DNA of 64,000 bases from Janthinobacterium sp. PAMC25594 (GCF_019443505.1 NZ_CP080377.1:2418001-2482000); one strand, 5' to 3'; positions 29,375 through 39,279 are shown, numbered from the stretch's first letter. Made by a program: numbers and translations. The notes: generated by a model from the letters alone, not told the origin.

Positions 29375-29481
29375 GTAAGAGTGCCTGGCGATGTCCAGGG
29401 CTAGGCGCATGGCCGAAGACAGTACGAATAGTACGGCGAGGCCGTGCAACAACGCCCTGGGCATTGTCCAGGCGCTCTTAC
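29375..29481 (-). repeat. Long nested inverted-repeat element between SDR and ggt
   Basis: Termini GTAAGAGTGCCTGG and CCAGGCGCTCTTAC form a 14-bp stem with one G-U pair. Inside are CCAGGG/CCCTGG (6 bp), GCATGGCC/GGCCGTGC (8 bp with G-U) and GTAC-gaata-GTAC. Each end can also fold alone as CCTGG-loop-CCAGG. The right end overlaps the stop codon of the SDR gene. It could be a structured RNA in the ggt leader, a MITE-like repeat or a 3'-UTR stabiliser. I do not recognise the family. Confidence 0.6.
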
Positions 29482-30236
29482 TTTGGCTGCATGCGGATCG
29501 CGCCATCTAAACGTATCGTTTCGCCATTGAGCATGACGTTTTCCACGATGGCTTTCACCAGTTGCGCGTATTCGCCGGGCTTGCCCAGGCGCGATGGGAA
29601 CGGCACCATCTTGCCCAGCGCATCCTGCACTTCGGCCGGCATGCCCAGCAGCATCGGCGTCTCGAAAATGCCGGGCGCCACCGTCATCACGCGGATGCCG
29701 TTGCGCGACAGGTCGCGCGCCATCGGCAGGGTCAGTCCCACCACGGCCGCCTTCGACGAAGCGTAGGCCGCCTGGCCGATCTGGCCATCGTAGGCTGCCA
29801 CGGACGCCGTGTTGATGATGATGCCGCGCTCGCCTTCAGCCGTCGCATCCTGTTTCGCCATGGCATCGGCCGCCAGGCGGCACATATTGAAGGTACCCAC
29901 CAGGTTGATGTTGACGACTTTCTGGAACAGCGCCAGCGGATGCGGGCCATCCTTGCCCACGGTCTTCACGGCCGGCGCCACGCCGGCGCAGTTGATCAGG
30001 CCGCGCAGAGTACCCAGCTTGCCTGCCGCCGCCACCACGGCCATGCCGTCTTCTTCCGACGTGACATCGCACTGCACGAACACGCCGTTCAGTTCAGCGG
30101 CCAGCGCCTGGCCCGCCTCCGTCTGCACATCGGCCAGCACGACCTTGCCGCCAGCGGCCGTCAGCATGCGCGCCGTGGCGGCGCCCAAACCCGATGCGCC
30201 GCCCGTGATGATGAATACATTGTCCTGAATCTGCAT
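29478..30236 (-). CDS. SDR, 3-hydroxyacyl-CoA dehydrogenase (HSD17B10-like)
   Basis: 252-aa short-chain dehydrogenase close to the type-10/2-methyl-3-hydroxybutyryl-CoA dehydrogenase group. TGGASGLGAAT cofactor loop, VVLADVQ with Asp after strand 2 (NAD preference), INCAGVAPA in place of NNAG, NTASVAAYDGQ (Ser), YASSK as YxxxK and the C-terminal GETIRLDGAIRMQPK, a typical end for this family. AGGAG lies before the ATG. Likely roles are fatty acid or isoleucine beta-oxidation. A perfect 22-bp palindrome lies 71 bp upstream of the start. It is transcribed toward ggt, with the structured element between. Confidence 0.92.
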   Translation of the reverse strand: MQIQDNVFIITGGASGLGAATARMLTAAGGKVVLADVQTEAGQALAAELNGVFVQCDVTSEEDGMAVVAAAGKLGTLRGLINCAGVAPAVKTVGKDGPHPLALFQKVVNINLVGTFNMCRLAADAMAKQDATAEGERGIIINTASVAAYDGQIGQAAYASSKAAVVGLTLPMARDLSRNGIRVMTVAPGIFETPMLLGMPAEVQDALGKMVPFPSRLGKPGEYAQLVKAIVENVMLNGETIRLDGAIRMQPK

Positions 30237-30306
30237 GAAATCTCCTGAGTGATAAGGGCCGTGTTCCCGGCGCCCGATGGTTGATGCACGATGCCATTAT
30301 TACGCT

Positions 30307-30328
30307 ATTACGTTTACGTAAACGTAAT
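30307..30328. promoter_or_regulatory. Perfect 22-bp palindrome upstream of the SDR gene
   Basis: Half-site ATTACGTTTAC is followed immediately by its exact reverse complement. It lies in the promoter region of the 3-hydroxyacyl-CoA dehydrogenase gene. The ACGTTTACGTAAACGT-type core recalls sites I associate with MerR-family LiuR regulators of branched-chain amino acid and fatty acid degradation; that match is from memory and unverified. Confidence 0.7.
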
Positions 30329-30396
30329 GTCGGCGACAATTGTAGCCATTTTTGAGCTCACCGAGCGAAAACTTGCAGCCGCAGCCAATGGCAAGG

Positions 30397-30825
30397 CTAA
30401 AAACACTGCATGAAAGCGCCGTTGCGGTGGCAGATGCGGCCGTTGGCATCGAGCGTGGCATTGCCCGCGCCGTTGTAACGCGCGCCGGACGCGTAACGGC
30501 AACCGCCCGTGTCGCAGGCACCGATGGGCTGCGGCGCGCGCGGCATCGGTATGGCCGGGCCGGGCGGCGGGGGTGCCATGGGCACGACGGGTGGCGCCGT
30601 GCGCTGCACGGGCATGCGGCCGATTACCTGCGCCACGGAACGGCGCGGCTGCACGGGCGGCGCCGGGCGGCAAGGTTCCACGGCCAGCTTGCCGCTGTCG
30701 TGCGGGTCGAGCTGGCACACGGGCAAGGACTCGGCCGGCGCCGCCGGCTCCTGCGCCCAGGCATGGCCGCCAGCGAACAGCAAGGCGCAGGCCAGCGCCG
30801 GTATGGTTTTTATCATCGTCTTCAT
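30397..30825 (-). CDS. Small secreted proline-rich protein, function unknown
   Basis: 142 aa from MKTMIKTIPALAC, selected because GGGGAGG lies just upstream. A signal peptide ends GGHAWA. The mature protein has a Pro-rich middle (MAPPPPGPAIPMPRAP) and a cysteine-containing C-terminus (CDTGGCRYASGARYNG, then CHRNGAFMQCF). The four cysteines in the last 40 residues suggest disulphides in the periplasm. I do not recognise a family with a known role. It diverges from the Fur-box TonB receptor gene, sharing the 246-bp gap. Confidence 0.7.
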   Translation of the reverse strand: MKTMIKTIPALACALLFAGGHAWAQEPAAPAESLPVCQLDPHDSGKLAVEPCRPAPPVQPRRSVAQVIGRMPVQRTAPPVVPMAPPPPGPAIPMPRAPQPIGACDTGGCRYASGARYNGAGNATLDANGRICHRNGAFMQCF

Positions 30826-30951
30826 GCCACCTCCCCAAGCATCGATCTTACCGCTTTCATTATTGGCACACACGGCGCCAGATGCCATGCACATGCTGCA
30901 ACAGTGTTTTATTTCCTTTCAGTACTTTCCTTCTTGCCAGCATGGCATTAC

Positions 30952-30976
30952 AATAAGAACGATTCTTATTCTCATT
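30952..30976 (+). promoter_or_regulatory. Candidate Fur box upstream of the TonB receptor
   Basis: A perfect dyad AATAAGAA-CGA-TTCTTATT (30952-30970) with a further CTCATT hexamer matches the overlapping-hexamer form of Fur boxes seen in beta-proteobacteria. It lies about 96-120 bp upstream of the receptor ATG. Confidence 0.75.
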
Positions 30977-31071
30977 CACAGAATGGGAGCGCATTTTTTA
31001 CTCTTTTCATTCATTTATACCCGAGCCACCCGGAAGGCAGCCAGGAAATAACAACATCCGGAAAGTTCACC

Positions 31072-33129
31072 ATGACCCAGCGCAGTCCCGCCTTCGCAAC
31101 CTTCTTAGCTCCCGTCGCCACTCCCGCCCGTGCCACCCTGCTCCTGCCCTGCCTGCTGTCGCTGGCCGTCAGCAGCGCCTGGGCCGAAGGCACTGTGGCC
31201 GCCGATCCCACCATGAACACGGTGGTCGTCACCGCATCGGGCACGGCCATCGACATCAAGGATGCGCCGGCCAGCATCAGCGTCATCACGCGCGAGGAAA
31301 TCGAGCGCCAGCCCGTGTATGACCTGAACACCCTGCTGCGCCGCATCCCCGGCGTGACGGGCGGGACCGGCCCCGAAGGCGAGGCGTCGAAGATCAAGCT
31401 GCGCGGCTTGCCCGACAAGTACACTCTGATTCTGGTCGATGGCAAGCGCGTGGGCAGCTCGGGCGACACGGCTTACCGTCCCGACCTGGGCCGCCAGGAC
31501 TTGAACTGGATCTCGCCCGACATGATCGAGCGCATCGAAGTGGTGCGTGGTCCCATGTCCTCGCTGTACGGCTCGGACGCCATGGGCGGCGTGATCAACA
31601 TCATCACGCGCAAGGTGCCGGGCAAGTGGAACGGCTCGGCCACGGCCAACTACACGCAACCGCAGGACAGCGACCGCGGCACGGCGCACCAGCTGGGCTT
31701 GAACCTGGCCGGCCCCCTGTCGGACACGGTCGGCATGCGCCTGGGCGTGAGCCAGACGCGCCAGAATCCCGATGAAAAATCCTTCGACAAAGCGGGCGCC
31801 ATGGGCGGCGAACGCAACCAGACTGTCTCGGGCCAGCTGACCTGGGCGCTGGACAAGAAACAGAACCTGTCGCTGGACGCCAGCTATGGCAGGCAGGAAG
31901 CCAGTACTTCGAGCGCGCATGATGCGGATGGCGAGCCGCTGGTCTACAGTTGGGGCGCCAGCAAGCTGATACGCAAGAGCGTCAGCCTCGGCTACGAAGG
32001 CCGCTGGGACTTCGGCAAGACCACGGTCAACCTGTATCACAACGACTTCGATAACGAAGTCGTCGACTCGGTAGCAAAATCCAAGGACAGCACGCTCGAT
32101 GCCAGCCTGGAAAAACGGCTCGGCTGGGGCGGCATCGAACAGATGCTCGTGATGGGTGGCCAGTGGAAGCACCAGGAACTGACGAACACGAATACCATCG
32201 GCACCGTGCCCACCGATTACCTGGGTAACACCGTGAGCGGCGCGACCCTGTCGGGCACCACCTCGGCCCTGTTTGCGGAAGATCAATTGTTCCTGCGCGA
32301 AGACTTGACGGCCACGGCCGGCCTGCGCCTGGACCACCACAGCAAGTTCGGCAATCACTACAGCCCGCGCCTGTACCTGGTGTACCACCCCGCCCCCGCC
32401 TGGACCATCAAGGGCGGCGTCTCGCAAGGCTTCCGCGCCCCGAGCCTGAAGGAAAACTCGCCGGCGGCAGCCACCAACTCGGGCGGACGCGGTTGCGGCA
32501 GCCTGAAACCGCTGGGCTACGTCACCGGCTCCTGTTACATGGCCGGCAATGCGGACTTGAAACCGGAAACGAGCACGGCAGGCGAAATCGGCGTGGCGTG
32601 GGAACAGCATGGCTGGGACGTGGGCCTGACGTACTTCCACACGGATTTCAAGAACAAGATCGACTACGCGCCGCTGGGCTTTTACCAACAGCGCTGGTGG
32701 ACCAAGATGACGAATATCCAGAAGGCGCGCACCAGCGGCCTGGAAGCGACGGCCACCATCCCGCTGACGAAAAACCTGAACTGGCGTAACAACGTCACCT
32801 ACATGGCGGAAGCGAAAAACCTGACCACGGGCGCCAACCTGCTGTCCACGCCGAAACTGTCGTGGTACTCGGCGCTGGGCTGGCAAGTCAACGACCAGCT
32901 GTTCGGCGAAGTGTCGGCCCAGTACACGGGCAAGGAACTCGATGCCGGCAAGCTGGCCGACAAGGCCTACACCATCGTCGACACCGTCGTGTCGTACAAG
33001 GTCACGCCGCAATGGACCGTGCGCGGCGGCGTGCAAAACCTGTTCCAGAAGGGTCCGATGGCCGATGGCCTGGTCGACTACTACGTGCCGGGACGCCGCA
33101 TGTTTGTCGGCCTGACCTCGCGCTTCTAA
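31072..33129 (+). CDS. TonB-dependent siderophore receptor (FepA/CirA type)
   Basis: 685-aa outer-membrane receptor for an iron chelate. Start at MTQRSPAFATF, giving a signal peptide ending SSAWA; longer upstream frames are unrelated. A TonB box-like MNTVVVTAS is followed by the plug domain (DAPASISVITREEIERQP, IERIEVVRGPMSSLYGSDAMGGVINIITRK). The 22-stranded barrel includes the typical GFRAPSLKE and NADLKPETS motifs and ends with FVGLTSRF (terminal Phe). The FepA/CirA resemblance and the Fur box suggest catecholate siderophore uptake; exact ligand unproven. No siderophore synthesis genes are close; exbB/exbD lie about 6 kb away. Confidence 0.9.
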   Translation: MTQRSPAFATFLAPVATPARATLLLPCLLSLAVSSAWAEGTVAADPTMNTVVVTASGTAIDIKDAPASISVITREEIERQPVYDLNTLLRRIPGVTGGTGPEGEASKIKLRGLPDKYTLILVDGKRVGSSGDTAYRPDLGRQDLNWISPDMIERIEVVRGPMSSLYGSDAMGGVINIITRKVPGKWNGSATANYTQPQDSDRGTAHQLGLNLAGPLSDTVGMRLGVSQTRQNPDEKSFDKAGAMGGERNQTVSGQLTWALDKKQNLSLDASYGRQEASTSSAHDADGEPLVYSWGASKLIRKSVSLGYEGRWDFGKTTVNLYHNDFDNEVVDSVAKSKDSTLDASLEKRLGWGGIEQMLVMGGQWKHQELTNTNTIGTVPTDYLGNTVSGATLSGTTSALFAEDQLFLREDLTATAGLRLDHHSKFGNHYSPRLYLVYHPAPAWTIKGGVSQGFRAPSLKENSPAAATNSGGRGCGSLKPLGYVTGSCYMAGNADLKPETSTAGEIGVAWEQHGWDVGLTYFHTDFKNKIDYAPLGFYQQRWWTKMTNIQKARTSGLEATATIPLTKNLNWRNNVTYMAEAKNLTTGANLLSTPKLSWYSALGWQVNDQLFGEVSAQYTGKELDAGKLADKAYTIVDTVVSYKVTPQWTVRGGVQNLFQKGPMADGLVDYYVPGRRMFVGLTSRF

Positions 33130-33133
33130 TCGG

Positions 33134-33490
33134 CTAGTAACGGGGCGGCGGCGTATCGGGCGGCGGCGTGGCGGCGTTCGCTGGCACGCCGCTGAGCATC
33201 TGCCCGGCGACGGGCACCTTGTGGCCGCTCGCATACATGCATTGCTGATAAGAATCATCGTAGCTGCGCTGCATGCCATGCGAGGAACTCTCGGCCGCGC
33301 CCATGCCGGCCAGCTGCGCCTGCGCATAGCCACGGCAACTGCCGTCATCGACGCGGAATTGCTCGAGGCTCTTGCCCGTGCCGGGCAAGGCCATGGCCGA
33401 CGGCCCTTCCGGCAGCACCGCGCAGGCGGCCAGCAACAGGGGCGCCAACAGGCCGGCACGCCCCATCCACACTCTCGTGTTCACGTTCAT
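33134..33490 (-). CDS. Small putative lipoprotein, function unknown
   Basis: 118 aa from MNVNTRVWMGRAGLL; a lipobox LLAAC gives Cys about residue 22, so outer-membrane or periplasmic lipidation is expected. A second possible start (MGRAGLLAPLL) eight codons downstream has a GAGAG site with good spacing. The mature region includes FRVDDGSCRGYAQAQLAGMG and SYDDSYQQCMYASGHKVP, then a Pro-rich tail (PPPDTPPPRY). This pattern occurs in small uncharacterised proteobacterial lipoproteins. It converges on the TonB receptor gene with 4 bp between the stops. Confidence 0.7.
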   Translation of the reverse strand: MNVNTRVWMGRAGLLAPLLLAACAVLPEGPSAMALPGTGKSLEQFRVDDGSCRGYAQAQLAGMGAAESSSHGMQRSYDDSYQQCMYASGHKVPVAGQMLSGVPANAATPPPDTPPPRY

Positions 33491-33581
33491 CTCCCCGTCA
33501 GCGCACGCTGGTCGGCAGCACGGCACGCCATGCCGTACTGCAATTTTTCACATAGGGATAGTAGCCCTGCGGTCTCGCGCA

Positions 33582-33860
33582 TTAGTACCACATCTGCGCC
33601 GTCGGCTCGCCGCCCTGCTCGATGTAAACGGGAGGCACGACGGGCGGCGCCTGCACGACCACCGTGCGTCCATACGGATAAGGATAGCCATACCACCAGG
33701 GATATCCCACCCAGACGCCCACGTGCGAACGACCATGGAAGTGGCCGTGGCCGCCGTGAAAGCCGCCATGCCGGCCCGGCGCCGCCTGAGCCACTCCCGC
33801 CGTGACCGCCAATACCAAGAGCGCCGCCAGCGCGCCGCCCTTCCTGCTGATGCTGTCCAT
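33582..33860 (-). CDS. Small secreted Gly/His/Tyr-rich protein, function unknown
   Basis: 92 aa. Start at MDSISRKGGALAAL because GGAGG lies 5 nt ahead; signal peptide ends GVAQA. The mature protein is low-complexity: GRHGGFHGGHGHFHGRSH, then GYPWWYGYPYPYG and PPVVPPVYIEQ. The His-rich stretch could bind metal, but that is speculation. Similar short Gly/His/Tyr-rich periplasmic proteins are common and uncharacterised in Burkholderiales. Confidence 0.7.
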   Translation of the reverse strand: MDSISRKGGALAALLVLAVTAGVAQAAPGRHGGFHGGHGHFHGRSHVGVWVGYPWWYGYPYPYGRTVVVQAPPVVPPVYIEQGGEPTAQMWY

Positions 33861-34051
33861 GACATCCTCCCGCCTTGCCTGCCCAACTGTGACGCTCATT
33901 CCATTATTGACAGCGGGCCGGCACAAGCAAAGGCGCCGTAACAATTGCTCACCTTTGATACGCCGGGGATATGGACAGCAGGAAAGTTTCATTTGACACA
34001 ATGCAAACAGCCCCGCAGCGCGGGCCACGGGGCTGCAGGAACCGCACCCTC

Positions 34052-36175
34052 TTATTGCGCGGGCAAGCTTTGCACGGGTGTCGCCGGCGCCAGGATGGGC
34101 GGCGCGGGCGCGTGGATGGGCGCCGGTGCCTTGACCGCCAGCCAGCCCGTGGCCGGCAGCAGCGGCACCAGCAGCAGGGCCACGATATTGATGATCTTGA
34201 TCAAGGGGTTCACTGCCGGACCGGCCGTATCCTTGTACGGGTCGCCCACCGTGTCACCCGTGACGGCCGCCTTGTGCGCGTCCGAACCCTTGCCGCCGAA
34301 GTGGCCATCCTCGATGTATTTCTTGGCATTGTCCCAGGCGCCGCCGCCCGTGGTCATGGAAATGGCCACGAACAGGCCCGTGACGATGGTGCCCATCAAG
34401 AGGCCACCGAGCGCCGCTGGCCCCAGCAGCATGCCCACGACAATGGGCACCACCACGGGCAGCAGGGACGGCACGATCATTTCGCGGATGGCCGACGCCG
34501 TCAGCATGTCGACGGCCTTGTCGTATTCGGGCCGCGCCGTGCCTTCCATGATGCCCTTGATGTCGCGGAACTGCCGCCGCACCTCGACCACCACGGCACC
34601 GGCCGCACGGCCTACCGCTTCCATCGCCATGGCGCCGAACAGATACGGTATCAGCCCCCCGATGAACAGGCCGACGATGACCATGGGGTTCGACAGGTCG
34701 AACGTAATGTGCTGGCCCACGGATTCGAGCGCATGCGTGTAGTCGGCAAACAGCACCAGCGCAGCCAGCCCGGCCGAACCGATGGCGTAGCCCTTGGTGA
34801 CGGCCTTGGTGGTGTTGCCGACGGCATCCAAAGGGTCGGTGATGGCGCGCACGGAGTCGGGCAGGCCCGACATTTCCGCGATGCCGCCCGCGTTATCGGT
34901 GATGGGGCCATACGCATCGAGCGCGACGATGATGCCCGCCATCGACAGCATGGCCGTGGCGGCGATCGCAATGCCGTACAGACCGGCCAATTGATACGAG
35001 ACGAGGATGGCGACGCAGACGGCCAGCACCGGATACGCGGTGGACTTCATCGACACGCCCAGGCCGGCGATGATATTCGTGCCGTGGCCCGTCGTCGACG
35101 CTTCGGCGATGTGGCGCACGGGCTTGAAATCCGTGCCCGTGTAGTACTCGGTGATGTACACCATCAGGCCCGTGAGCACGATGCCGACGACGGTGGCGCC
35201 CAGCATCTTGTAGCGCATGGCGTCGTCCGGCCACAGCAGCCACGTCACCACGGCAAAGCCCACCAGCGACAGCCCGGCCGCCCACCACAGGCCCGTGTAC
35301 AGGGCCGACATGATCTTCGCGCCCGGCTTGGTTTTCACCATCGAGCAGCCGACGATGGACGCGAGGATGGAAACGGCGCCCAGCAGCAGCGGGTAGATGA
35401 TGGCCGTGCTGCTCGCCTCTGCCATCAGCAGCGCACCCAGCAGCATGGTGGCGATCAGGGTCACAACATAGGTTTCGAACAGATCGGCCGCCATGCCGGC
35501 GCAGTCGCCCACGTTGTCGCCCACGTTGTCGGCGATGACGGCAGGATTGCGCGGGTCGTCCTCGGGGATGCCCGCCTCGACCTTGCCCACCAGGTCCGCG
35601 CCCACGTCGGCGCCCTTGGTGAAGATGCCGCCGCCCAGCCGCGCGAAGATGGAAATGAGCGAGGCGCCAAACGCCAGGCCGATCAGCGGTTTGATCAGGT
35701 CATGCTGGGTCAGGCCGGGCGCGCCCGTCGTCACCAACAGCCAGTAGAACAGGGTCACGCCCAGCAAGCCCAGGCCGACCACCAGCATGCCGGTGATCGC
35801 GCCGCCCTTGAAAGCGACGTTCAAGGCCTGGTTGATGCCCAGGGTGGCCGCCTGCGCCGTGCGCACATTGGCCCGCACCGAGACATTCATGCCGATGAAG
35901 CCGCAGGCGCCCGACAGCACGGCGCCGATCAAAAAGCCCAGCGCGGTGTGCAAGCCCAGCAACAGGTAGATGGCGATCAGCAGCACCACGCCGACGATGG
36001 CGATGGTGCGGTACTGGCGCGCCAGGTAGGCGGCCGCGCCCTGCTGGATGGCCAGGGCGATTTCCTGCATGCGCGCATTGCCGGGATCCTGGCGCAGGAT
36101 CCAGCTACGCGACACCAAACCGTAAATGACTGCGACCACGCCGCAGGCTACCGCAAACCACAAACTGGCTGCCAT
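34052..36175 (-). CDS. hppA: Membrane-bound proton-translocating pyrophosphatase, K+-independent type
   Basis: 707-aa integral-membrane pump (about 16 TM) that couples PPi hydrolysis to H+ export. Catalytic signatures are [35 protein letters not shown] and [20 protein letters not shown]. The K+-dependence determinant reads [10 protein letters not shown]: Lys and Thr at the two diagnostic positions mark the K+-independent H+-PPase class, instead of Ala/Gly in K+-dependent Na+ or H+ enzymes. A Pro/Ala-rich C-terminal tail of about 25 residues is extra. Separated from adk by a bidirectional terminator. It likely supplies energy under low ATP or recovers PPi from biosynthesis. Confidence 0.96.
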   Translation of the reverse strand: MAASLWFAVACGVVAVIYGLVSRSWILRQDPGNARMQEIALAIQQGAAAYLARQYRTIAIVGVVLLIAIYLLLGLHTALGFLIGAVLSGACGFIGMNVSVRANVRTAQAATLGINQALNVAFKGGAITGMLVVGLGLLGVTLFYWLLVTTGAPGLTQHDLIKPLIGLAFGASLISIFARLGGGIFTKGADVGADLVGKVEAGIPEDDPRNPAVIADNVGDNVGDCAGMAADLFETYVVTLIATMLLGALLMAEASSTAIIYPLLLGAVSILASIVGCSMVKTKPGAKIMSALYTGLWWAAGLSLVGFAVVTWLLWPDDAMRYKMLGATVVGIVLTGLMVYITEYYTGTDFKPVRHIAEASTTGHGTNIIAGLGVSMKSTAYPVLAVCVAILVSYQLAGLYGIAIAATAMLSMAGIIVALDAYGPITDNAGGIAEMSGLPDSVRAITDPLDAVGNTTKAVTKGYAIGSAGLAALVLFADYTHALESVGQHITFDLSNPMVIVGLFIGGLIPYLFGAMAMEAVGRAAGAVVVEVRRQFRDIKGIMEGTARPEYDKAVDMLTASAIREMIVPSLLPVVVPIVVGMLLGPAALGGLLMGTIVTGLFVAISMTTGGGAWDNAKKYIEDGHFGGKGSDAHKAAVTGDTVGDPYKDTAGPAVNPLIKIINIVALLLVPLLPATGWLAVKAPAPIHAPAPPILAPATPVQSLPAQ

Positions 36176-36332
36176 ATCGTCCCCTTCTGTTTTTATCCGA
36201 CGTCATTGCCAACAGCTGCAGACCGCACCGGGTAGGCACGCGCAGCCAGGAAAACACGACCTGCAAAAAACCTGAACCACGAAAACGTTATGCATCCAGC
36301 CATGCTGGCAGTCTGCCTGAAAAGCGGGCAGA

Positions 36333-36364
36333 AAAAAAGCGGACACTCAGGTCCGCTTTTAAAA
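36333..36364. terminator. Bidirectional terminator between adk and hppA
   Basis: AAAAGCGGAC and GTCCGCTTTT form a 10-bp stem with loop ACTCAG, flanked by A and T runs on both sides. It begins about 5 bp past the adk stop on the minus strand, giving a T7 run in that direction, and insulates hppA from the lpxK-kdsB-adk genes. Confidence 0.85.
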
Positions 36365-36369
36365 ACTGC

Positions 36370-37035
<666 letters not shown>

Positions 37036-37223
37036 CTAAAAAACAGATTTTGGATGGTGGTATGTGTAATTATTTTTTTTAGATGATGTTGCTATGGCTA
37101 TCTTTCCCTACGAAACTTACCACAAAAAATCCCCGGAGCGCCAGTTTGCTATCGAATTGCCATGCCCTGATTGATCAAAGCCAGCAATTAGCGAGACGGA
37201 CGTTTCAAAATGTGGTTTTTACT

Positions 37224-37254
37224 GCAGGCGCACAAATTATATTTGCACGCCTGC
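37224..37254. terminator. Hairpin after kdsB
   Basis: GCAGGCG and CGCCTGC (7 bp) enclose an inner AAAT/ATTT pairing, about 18 bp past the kdsB stop. No good T-run follows in either direction, so it may be a pause, a weak terminator or mRNA-end protection between kdsB and adk. Confidence 0.45.
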
Positions 37255-37271
37255 CGTTTTGCGGGTAATGC

Positions 37272-38027
37272 CTACAGGGCGCCGTAGTGGGACTGCACCC
37301 TGGCAAGATCTTCCGGCGTGTCGACGCCGGCGGCCGGCGCCGAGTCCGTGACGTGCACGGCGATGGCATAGCCATGCCACAGCACGCGCAACTGCTCCAG
37401 CGCCTCGATCGCCTCCAGCGGCGAAGCGGAGAGCGTGGGATACGTTTGCAAAAACGCATTGCTGTACGCATACAGGCCGATATGGCGCAGCGGCACGTAG
37501 CCGGCCGGCAAGCTGTCTTTCGACTGCGCGAAGCCATCGCGGTGCCACGGAATCGTGGCGCGCGAGAAATACAAGGCGCGGCCATTCTTGTCCAGCACCA
37601 CCTTGACGACATTCGGGTTGAAGGCATCAAACACGTCATGCAGCGGATGCGCACACGTGGCCATGGGAACGGTACTGCTGATCTGTGCGGCGCAGGCGGC
37701 CAGCAGGGCCGGATCGATCAGCGGTTCGTCGCCCTGCAGGTTGACGACGACGGCGTCCGGCGGCAAAGCGAGCGTGCGCGCCACTTCAGCGATGCGGTCC
37801 GTGCCCGACGGATGGTCGCTGCGCGTCATGCACACTTCCACGCCATGCGCGGCGCAGGCGGCGCGGATGCTGTCATGGTCGGTGGCGACGATGACGCGCG
37901 CGGCGCCAGACAGGGCCGCCTGCTCGGCCACGCGCACCACCATGGGCTTGCCGCCCAGGTCGGCCAGCGGCTTGCCCGGCAGGCGCGTCGAGGCCAGACG
38001 GGCCGGGATGATGACGATGAACGCCAT
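37272..38027 (-). CDS. kdsB: 3-deoxy-manno-octulosonate cytidylyltransferase
   Basis: 251-aa CMP-Kdo synthetase, activating Kdo for lipid A core assembly. Start at [13 protein letters not shown]; the longer frame overlaps the upstream Trm112-like gene. Nucleotidyltransferase motifs are [43 protein letters not shown] and [10 protein letters not shown]. Cytosolic. Two bp after the Trm112-like gene; forms the conserved lpxK-Trm112-kdsB set. Works with the Kdo hydroxylase encoded at 54.1 kb and LpxK in the same LPS branch. Confidence 0.96.
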   Translation of the reverse strand: MAFIVIIPARLASTRLPGKPLADLGGKPMVVRVAEQAALSGAARVIVATDHDSIRAACAAHGVEVCMTRSDHPSGTDRIAEVARTLALPPDAVVVNLQGDEPLIDPALLAACAAQISSTVPMATCAHPLHDVFDAFNPNVVKVVLDKNGRALYFSRATIPWHRDGFAQSKDSLPAGYVPLRHIGLYAYSNAFLQTYPTLSASPLEAIEALEQLRVLWHGYAIAVHVTDSAPAAGVDTPEDLARVQSHYGAL

Positions 38028-38029
38028 CG

Positions 38030-38206
38030 TTATTCCACTGCGTCTTGCAGGGTGCGCGCTTCGTCCGCCCACATGATGGGGATGCCATCGCGGATAGGAT
38101 AGGCCAGGCGGTCGGCGCGGCAAATCAGTTCCTGCGCCTTCTTATCGTGTTCAAGCGGACCCTTGCAAACAGGGCAGACCAGGATATCAAGCAGTCGAGC
38201 GTCCAC
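38030..38206 (-). CDS. Trm112/YcaR family small protein
   Basis: 58 aa, starting with GTG ([14 protein letters not shown]) because GGAG is 7 nt upstream and the family begins exactly here; no suitable ATG exists. CPVCKGPL supplies one Cys pair, and [25 protein letters not shown] is the family C-terminus. The second zinc pair is incomplete, as in bacterial YcaR. Its start overlaps the lpxK 3' end by 20 bp. Bacterial members are invariably coupled to lpxK-kdsB; their role is unclear. Confidence 0.93.
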   Translation of the reverse strand: MDARLLDILVCPVCKGPLEHDKKAQELICRADRLAYPIRDGIPIMWADEARTLQDAVE

Positions 38207-39242
38207 GACATTTCTCCACAATTTGTTGGGCCAGCGCGCTATCGATGCGCGCACTGACGGGGACGACCCACAGTCTCGGGTCATCTTTGAGATATTCAAT
38301 TTGCGCACATTTTACTGCATCCTTCTCGGTGATCAAGATCACATCCGTGTCGAGTGCCGCAAATGGCTGGTCGAGAAAGTCGTGATGGTCGGGCAGCGGC
38401 AGCTCCGTGAAGTCCAATCCGGCCCCGCGCAGCATGGCAAAGAAACGCTGCGGATTGCCGATGCCGGCCGCCGCCACGATGCGCTGGCCGCTGGCCGCCA
38501 GGGTTTCAAGCGGCAGGCTTTCGCCGCGGTTCGCCATGCGTTCGGCCACGCCACCGGCCAGCAGCATCTGCACCACCAGAGAGCCCTGTGGCGCGACCGT
38601 GGCCACGAGATCCGGCGCCAGCGCGGGCGCATTGATCACCGTCACATCGCGCCGGCGGCGCGGCGATTCGCGCAAAGGTCCCGCCGGCAGCAGCCAGCCG
38701 TTGCCCGCGCCGCGGCCGTCGAACAGCACGATTTCCACGTCGCGCCGCAAGGCGTAATGCTGCAAGCCGTCGTCCGTGACCAGCACGTCGACGTCCGGAT
38801 GCGCGGCCAGCAGCGCCCTGCCCGCTTGCGCGCGGTCGCGCCCCACCATCACGGGGCAGCCGCCGCGCTGGAAGATCAGCAGCGGCTCGTCGCCCACCTG
38901 CCGCGGCGTGGAAGCAGTGGTGACGGCGCGCGGCAGGCGGTCGGCGCTGCCATGGCCGCGCGAAATGACGCCCGGGCGCATGCCCGCGTCGCGCAAGGCT
39001 TGCACCAGCCAGATCGTCAGCGGCGTCTTGCCCGTGCCGCCGATAAAAATGTTGCCGACGACGACGACGGGCACGGGCAGGCGCGTCGATGTCAACACGC
39101 CGGCGCGGTACAGCCCGCGCCGCACGGCGCTCAGGGCGCCGAACAGCAGCGAGACGGGCCACAGCGCGCACGCCAGCGGGCCGCGCGTCAGCCAGGCGCG
39201 GGTGAGAGTGGTTTCAAGCTTGGCGGGGGAGGATGTGGGCAT
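38187..39242 (-). CDS. lpxK: Tetraacyldisaccharide 4'-kinase
   Basis: 351-aa inner-membrane-associated kinase that phosphorylates the lipid A disaccharide at 4'. Start at [18 protein letters not shown]; preceding in-frame residues derive from the hairpin region. N-terminal hydrophobic helix ([17 protein letters not shown]), P-loop [15 protein letters not shown], and [16 protein letters not shown] and ITEKDAVKC, all typical of LpxK. It follows exbD with a hairpin in between. Confidence 0.95.
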   Translation of the reverse strand: MPTSSPAKLETTLTRAWLTRGPLACALWPVSLLFGALSAVRRGLYRAGVLTSTRLPVPVVVVGNIFIGGTGKTPLTIWLVQALRDAGMRPGVISRGHGSADRLPRAVTTASTPRQVGDEPLLIFQRGGCPVMVGRDRAQAGRALLAAHPDVDVLVTDDGLQHYALRRDVEIVLFDGRGAGNGWLLPAGPLRESPRRRRDVTVINAPALAPDLVATVAPQGSLVVQMLLAGGVAERMANRGESLPLETLAASGQRIVAAAGIGNPQRFFAMLRGAGLDFTELPLPDHHDFLDQPFAALDTDVILITEKDAVKCAQIEYLKDDPRLWVVPVSARIDSALAQQIVEKCRGRSTA

Positions 39243-39279
39243 GGGTGTCAAGTAAAATTGGAACCCAAAATCGACACCT

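Noticed and set aside
29290..29481. 6S RNA
   Set aside because: Length (about 190 nt) and long-hairpin shape are suggestive, but I cannot find the conserved central bubble and it ends in a terminator abutting ggt, unlike 6S loci.
31105..33459. Long minus-strand frame opposite the TonB receptor
   Set aside because: Antisense to a receptor with plug and barrel motifs; the translation has no recognisable domain.
33971..36235. Long plus-strand frame opposite hppA
   Set aside because: Low-complexity His/Gln/Arg-rich translation, antisense to a pyrophosphatase with intact catalytic motifs.
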